NCBI GenBank assembly: GCA_937901445.1
Contig: CALDHY010000031.1
Span: 1-7,251 of the forward strand
Direction: 5' to 3'
Length of the DNA: 7,251 nucleotides
From: an uncultured Selenomonadales bacterium
GTDB taxonomy: Bacteria; Bacillota; Negativicutes; Selenomonadales; Selenomonadaceae
Of this stretch, positions 6,061-7,251 are shown in pieces. The notes beneath the pieces were generated by a model. That model was not told the DNA's origin and did no database searches. It was given only the letters and a program-made list of their open reading frames with translations. The position numbers were made by a program, and so were the translations under genes. Each line of letters starts with the position of its first letter. Within the stretch, counting starts at the first letter, position 1.

Positions 6061-6089
6061 ATTATACAATAGAAATTTACATATTTCAA
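6061..6089 (-). promoter_or_regulatory. Sigma-A promoter of the fructose operon
   Basis: The -35 box TTGAAA (6084-6089) and -10 box TATAAT (6061-6066) are separated by 17 bp. Transcription should begin near 6053-6055, leaving a leader of about 40 nt before fruK. A small inverted repeat, GAAAT-6-ATTTC (6072-6087), overlaps the -35 box and spacer and could be a repressor site, but it is short and A/T-rich. A very A/T-rich stretch lies upstream. I saw no convincing CcpA cre site. Confidence 0.8.
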
Positions 6090-6255
6090 TTAAAAATTAA
6101 CTTGTAAAGATTAAAAGTTTATTAATTTTTCAGAATTATTTTTACAGTTTTTATTCACAAATTTTGATGGAAAAAGTCGAATCGGACAATTTTTAATTTA
6201 AATTTTTTCTTTCTTCAATAGAGTTTAAAGCCTAAGCAAATATTTTCTGCAAACT
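6090..6255. other. A/T-rich spacer without recognisable genes
   Basis: This stretch between the fru promoter and the upstream terminator is strongly A/T-rich. It holds no open frame with a ribosome-binding site and no clear hairpin or repeat. The part next to the promoter may act as an UP-like element. Confidence 0.5.
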
Positions 6256-6286
6256 AAAAAAGCTCCCGCTTAAGCAGGAACTTTTT
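6256..6286 (-). terminator. Strong intrinsic terminator between hisD and fruK
   Basis: Positions 6274-6286 pair with 6257-6269 over 13 bp (two or three G·U) around a TTAA loop (6270-6273), followed on the minus strand by TTTTTT. The A-run on the other side makes it potentially bidirectional. It closes the short unit promoted at 6397-6425 and also isolates hisD from the fru operon. Confidence 0.88.
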
Positions 6287-6391
6287 CAGCTGTCAATTTA
6301 CAGGTTGCGCTCCAATCTGTTGAAATATCATTGCAGTAAAAACCAATCTGCGCATAGATACTATTTTTGAACGCAATCTCTTCCATGACGC
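6256..6391 (-). ncRNA. Candidate small RNA, or near-leaderless 38-residue peptide gene
   Basis: A unit of about 135 nt runs from the expected transcription start (about 6391) to the T-run of the terminator. It contains an open frame of 38 codons, ATG 6386 to TAA 6270-6272 (MEEIAFKNSIYAQIGFY…KVPA), whose stop lies in the terminator loop. The leader would be only about 5 nt, with no Shine-Dalgarno, so translation is doubtful and a regulatory RNA seems at least as likely. The frame contains two cysteines and no transmembrane segment or family motif I recognise. I know no matching RNA family. Confidence 0.5.
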
Positions 6392-6396
6392 CAAAT

Positions 6397-6425
6397 ATTA
6401 TAAATTGCACCAAAAAATTTTTCAA
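6397..6425 (-). promoter_or_regulatory. Consensus sigma-A promoter just after hisD
   Basis: TTGAAA (6420-6425), a 17-bp spacer and TATAAT (6397-6402) match the hexamers and spacing of the fru promoter exactly. The -35 box starts two bases beyond the hisD stop codon. No annotated-size gene follows before a terminator 110 bases on. Confidence 0.75.
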
Positions 6426-6427
6426 GG

Positions 6428-7251
6428 TTAATTTTTGCGCTTTTCAATGGCGGCGGCGTGCGCAGTTAAGCCTTCAGCGTTTGCAAGTTCAATGATATTT
6501 TCTGCAACACTTAATAAATCTGCGCGAGTGTAAGAAATTAAGCTTGTGCGTTTCAAGAAAGTTTCAACATTAAGCACTGAAAAAAATTTAGCAGTGCCGC
6601 CCGTCGGCAAAACGTGATTTGGACCGGCTAAATAATCGCCTAAAGGTTCCGGCGAATACGCGCCCAAAAATACCGCGCCTGCGTTTTTGATTTTCGGCAA
6701 TAAGTTAAGCGGCGATTCAGTCAACAATTCCAAATGTTCAGGAGCTGAAATATTAGCAAAGTCTACCGCCTCATTTAAATCCTGCGCGACGATAATTAAG
6801 CCGTTGGTACGAATTGACATTTCAGCAATTTCACGGCGCGGCAATTTTGCAAGTTGATTATCGACCTCAACTGAAATTTTTTCTGCAAGACTTTTATTTG
6901 TAGTTATAACGATACTGCAAGCAAGCGGGTCGTGTTCAGCCTGACTTAACATATCAGCCGCCGCGTACACGGGATTAGCCGTTTCATCAGCAATAATTAA
7001 AATTTCGCTCGGACCGGCTAACATATCAATATCGCAGTGTCCAAAAACTTCCTTCTTTGCAAGCGTAACAAAAATATTTCCGGGACCGGTAATTTTGTTG
7101 ACGCGGGGAATAGTTTCAGTGCCAAAAGCCATTGCCGCTATTGCCTGCGCGCCGCCAATTTTATAAATTTTCCCGTCTATACAAATCCCCCCTTCTGCTC
7201 CTGAATTATCATGATTCCCAAAAACGTACAAAAGAGGAGCGTTTATCATTG
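6428..7251 (-). CDS. hisD: Histidinol dehydrogenase, C-terminal part, with a foreign-looking N-terminal end (partial)
   Basis: HisD carries out the last two steps of histidine synthesis, oxidising L-histidinol to L-histidine with NAD+. From [13 protein letters not shown] (about residue 27, counting from ATG 7249) to the end the frame is clear His[10 protein letters not shown], the zinc ligands Gln103 and His106 in SQAEHD, the catalytic pair Glu171-His172 in SAPEHLE, Asp205 in GDYLAGPNH, and His264 in LTAHAAA. These match E. coli Q259, H262, E326/H327, D360 and H419. Upstream, a HisD should show a VAA…AGVD stretch. Instead the frame reads [10 protein letters not shown]…GGICIDG, which resembles the GNH[DE] motif region of calcineurin-like phosphoesterases. 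The frame is open to the edge, so the true start is not visible. As seen it lacks the N-terminal ~170 HisD residues. No other frame restores them. Confidence 0.88.
   Translation of the reverse strand, partial: MINAPLLYVFGNHDNSGAEGGICIDGKIYKIGGAQAIAAMAFGTETIPRVNKITGPGNIFVTLAKKEVFGHCDIDMLAGPSEILIIADETANPVYAAADMLSQAEHDPLACSIVITTNKSLAEKISVEVDNQLAKLPRREIAEMSIRTNGLIIVAQDLNEAVDFANISAPEHLELLTESPLNLLPKIKNAGAVFLGAYSPEPLGDYLAGPNHVLPTGGTAKFFSVLNVETFLKRTSLISYTRADLLSVAENIIELANAEGLTAHAAAIEKRKN

Noticed and set aside
6016..6069. N-terminal extension of FruK from a TTG at 6069 (MYNRRRKIF…)
   Set aside because: That TTG overlaps the promoter -10 region and lies upstream of the expected transcription start. 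FruK proteins begin at (M)IYTVTFNPA, and a strong Shine-Dalgarno precedes TTG 6015.

Overview
The window is a mostly single-strand (minus) stretch of a low-to-moderate GC bacterial genome. Transcription runs from right to left. The fructose PTS genes, frequent TTG starts with strong Shine-Dalgarno sequences, TTGAAA-17-TATAAT promoters and Sec-type signal peptides fit Bacillota. Negativicutes/Selenomonadales is my best guess, but it rests on general impression and not on a marker gene.

Reading in the direction of transcription: (1) 7251-6428 is the catalytic C-terminal two thirds of histidinol dehydrogenase (hisD), cut by the window edge. Its first ~26 visible residues do not look like HisD; they look like a piece of a metallophosphoesterase. 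(2) 6425-6256 is a compact unit with a consensus promoter, about 135 nt of transcript and a strong intrinsic terminator. It is a candidate small RNA, or a near-leaderless mRNA for a 38-residue peptide. (3) A second consensus promoter at 6089-6061 starts the fructose operon: fruK (1-phosphofructokinase, TTG start), a stand-alone PTS EIIA-EIIB protein (TTG start), four small secreted-protein genes in tandem, and fruA (EIIABC fructose permease). The operon ends at a hairpin terminator at 106-135.

The sugar genes form a familiar route: FruA imports and phosphorylates fructose to fructose-1-phosphate, and FruK converts that to fructose-1,6-bisphosphate. Two things are unusual. One is an extra soluble IIAB protein that aligns without gaps at its N-terminus to FruA's own IIA domain. 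The other is a block of about 1.9 kb between IIAB and fruA. It holds four paralogous genes for exported proteins of about 92-99 mature residues. Their signal-peptide DNA and ribosome-binding leaders are nearly identical in three copies, while the mature parts have diverged strongly. One copy is frameshifted in a G-rich tract inside the signal peptide, at the position where a sister copy carries an uninterrupted G8 run.

Every gap in this block carries a member of a hairpin repeat family (consensus AAGTTTAACGCGGCGGTTGT plus a complementary arm and a T-run). The gap between fruK and IIAB carries a different repeat, an inverted repeat with one arm free of C and the other free of G. No adjacent DeoR-type FruR regulator is visible. 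The fructose functions are secure. The function of the secreted block is unknown.
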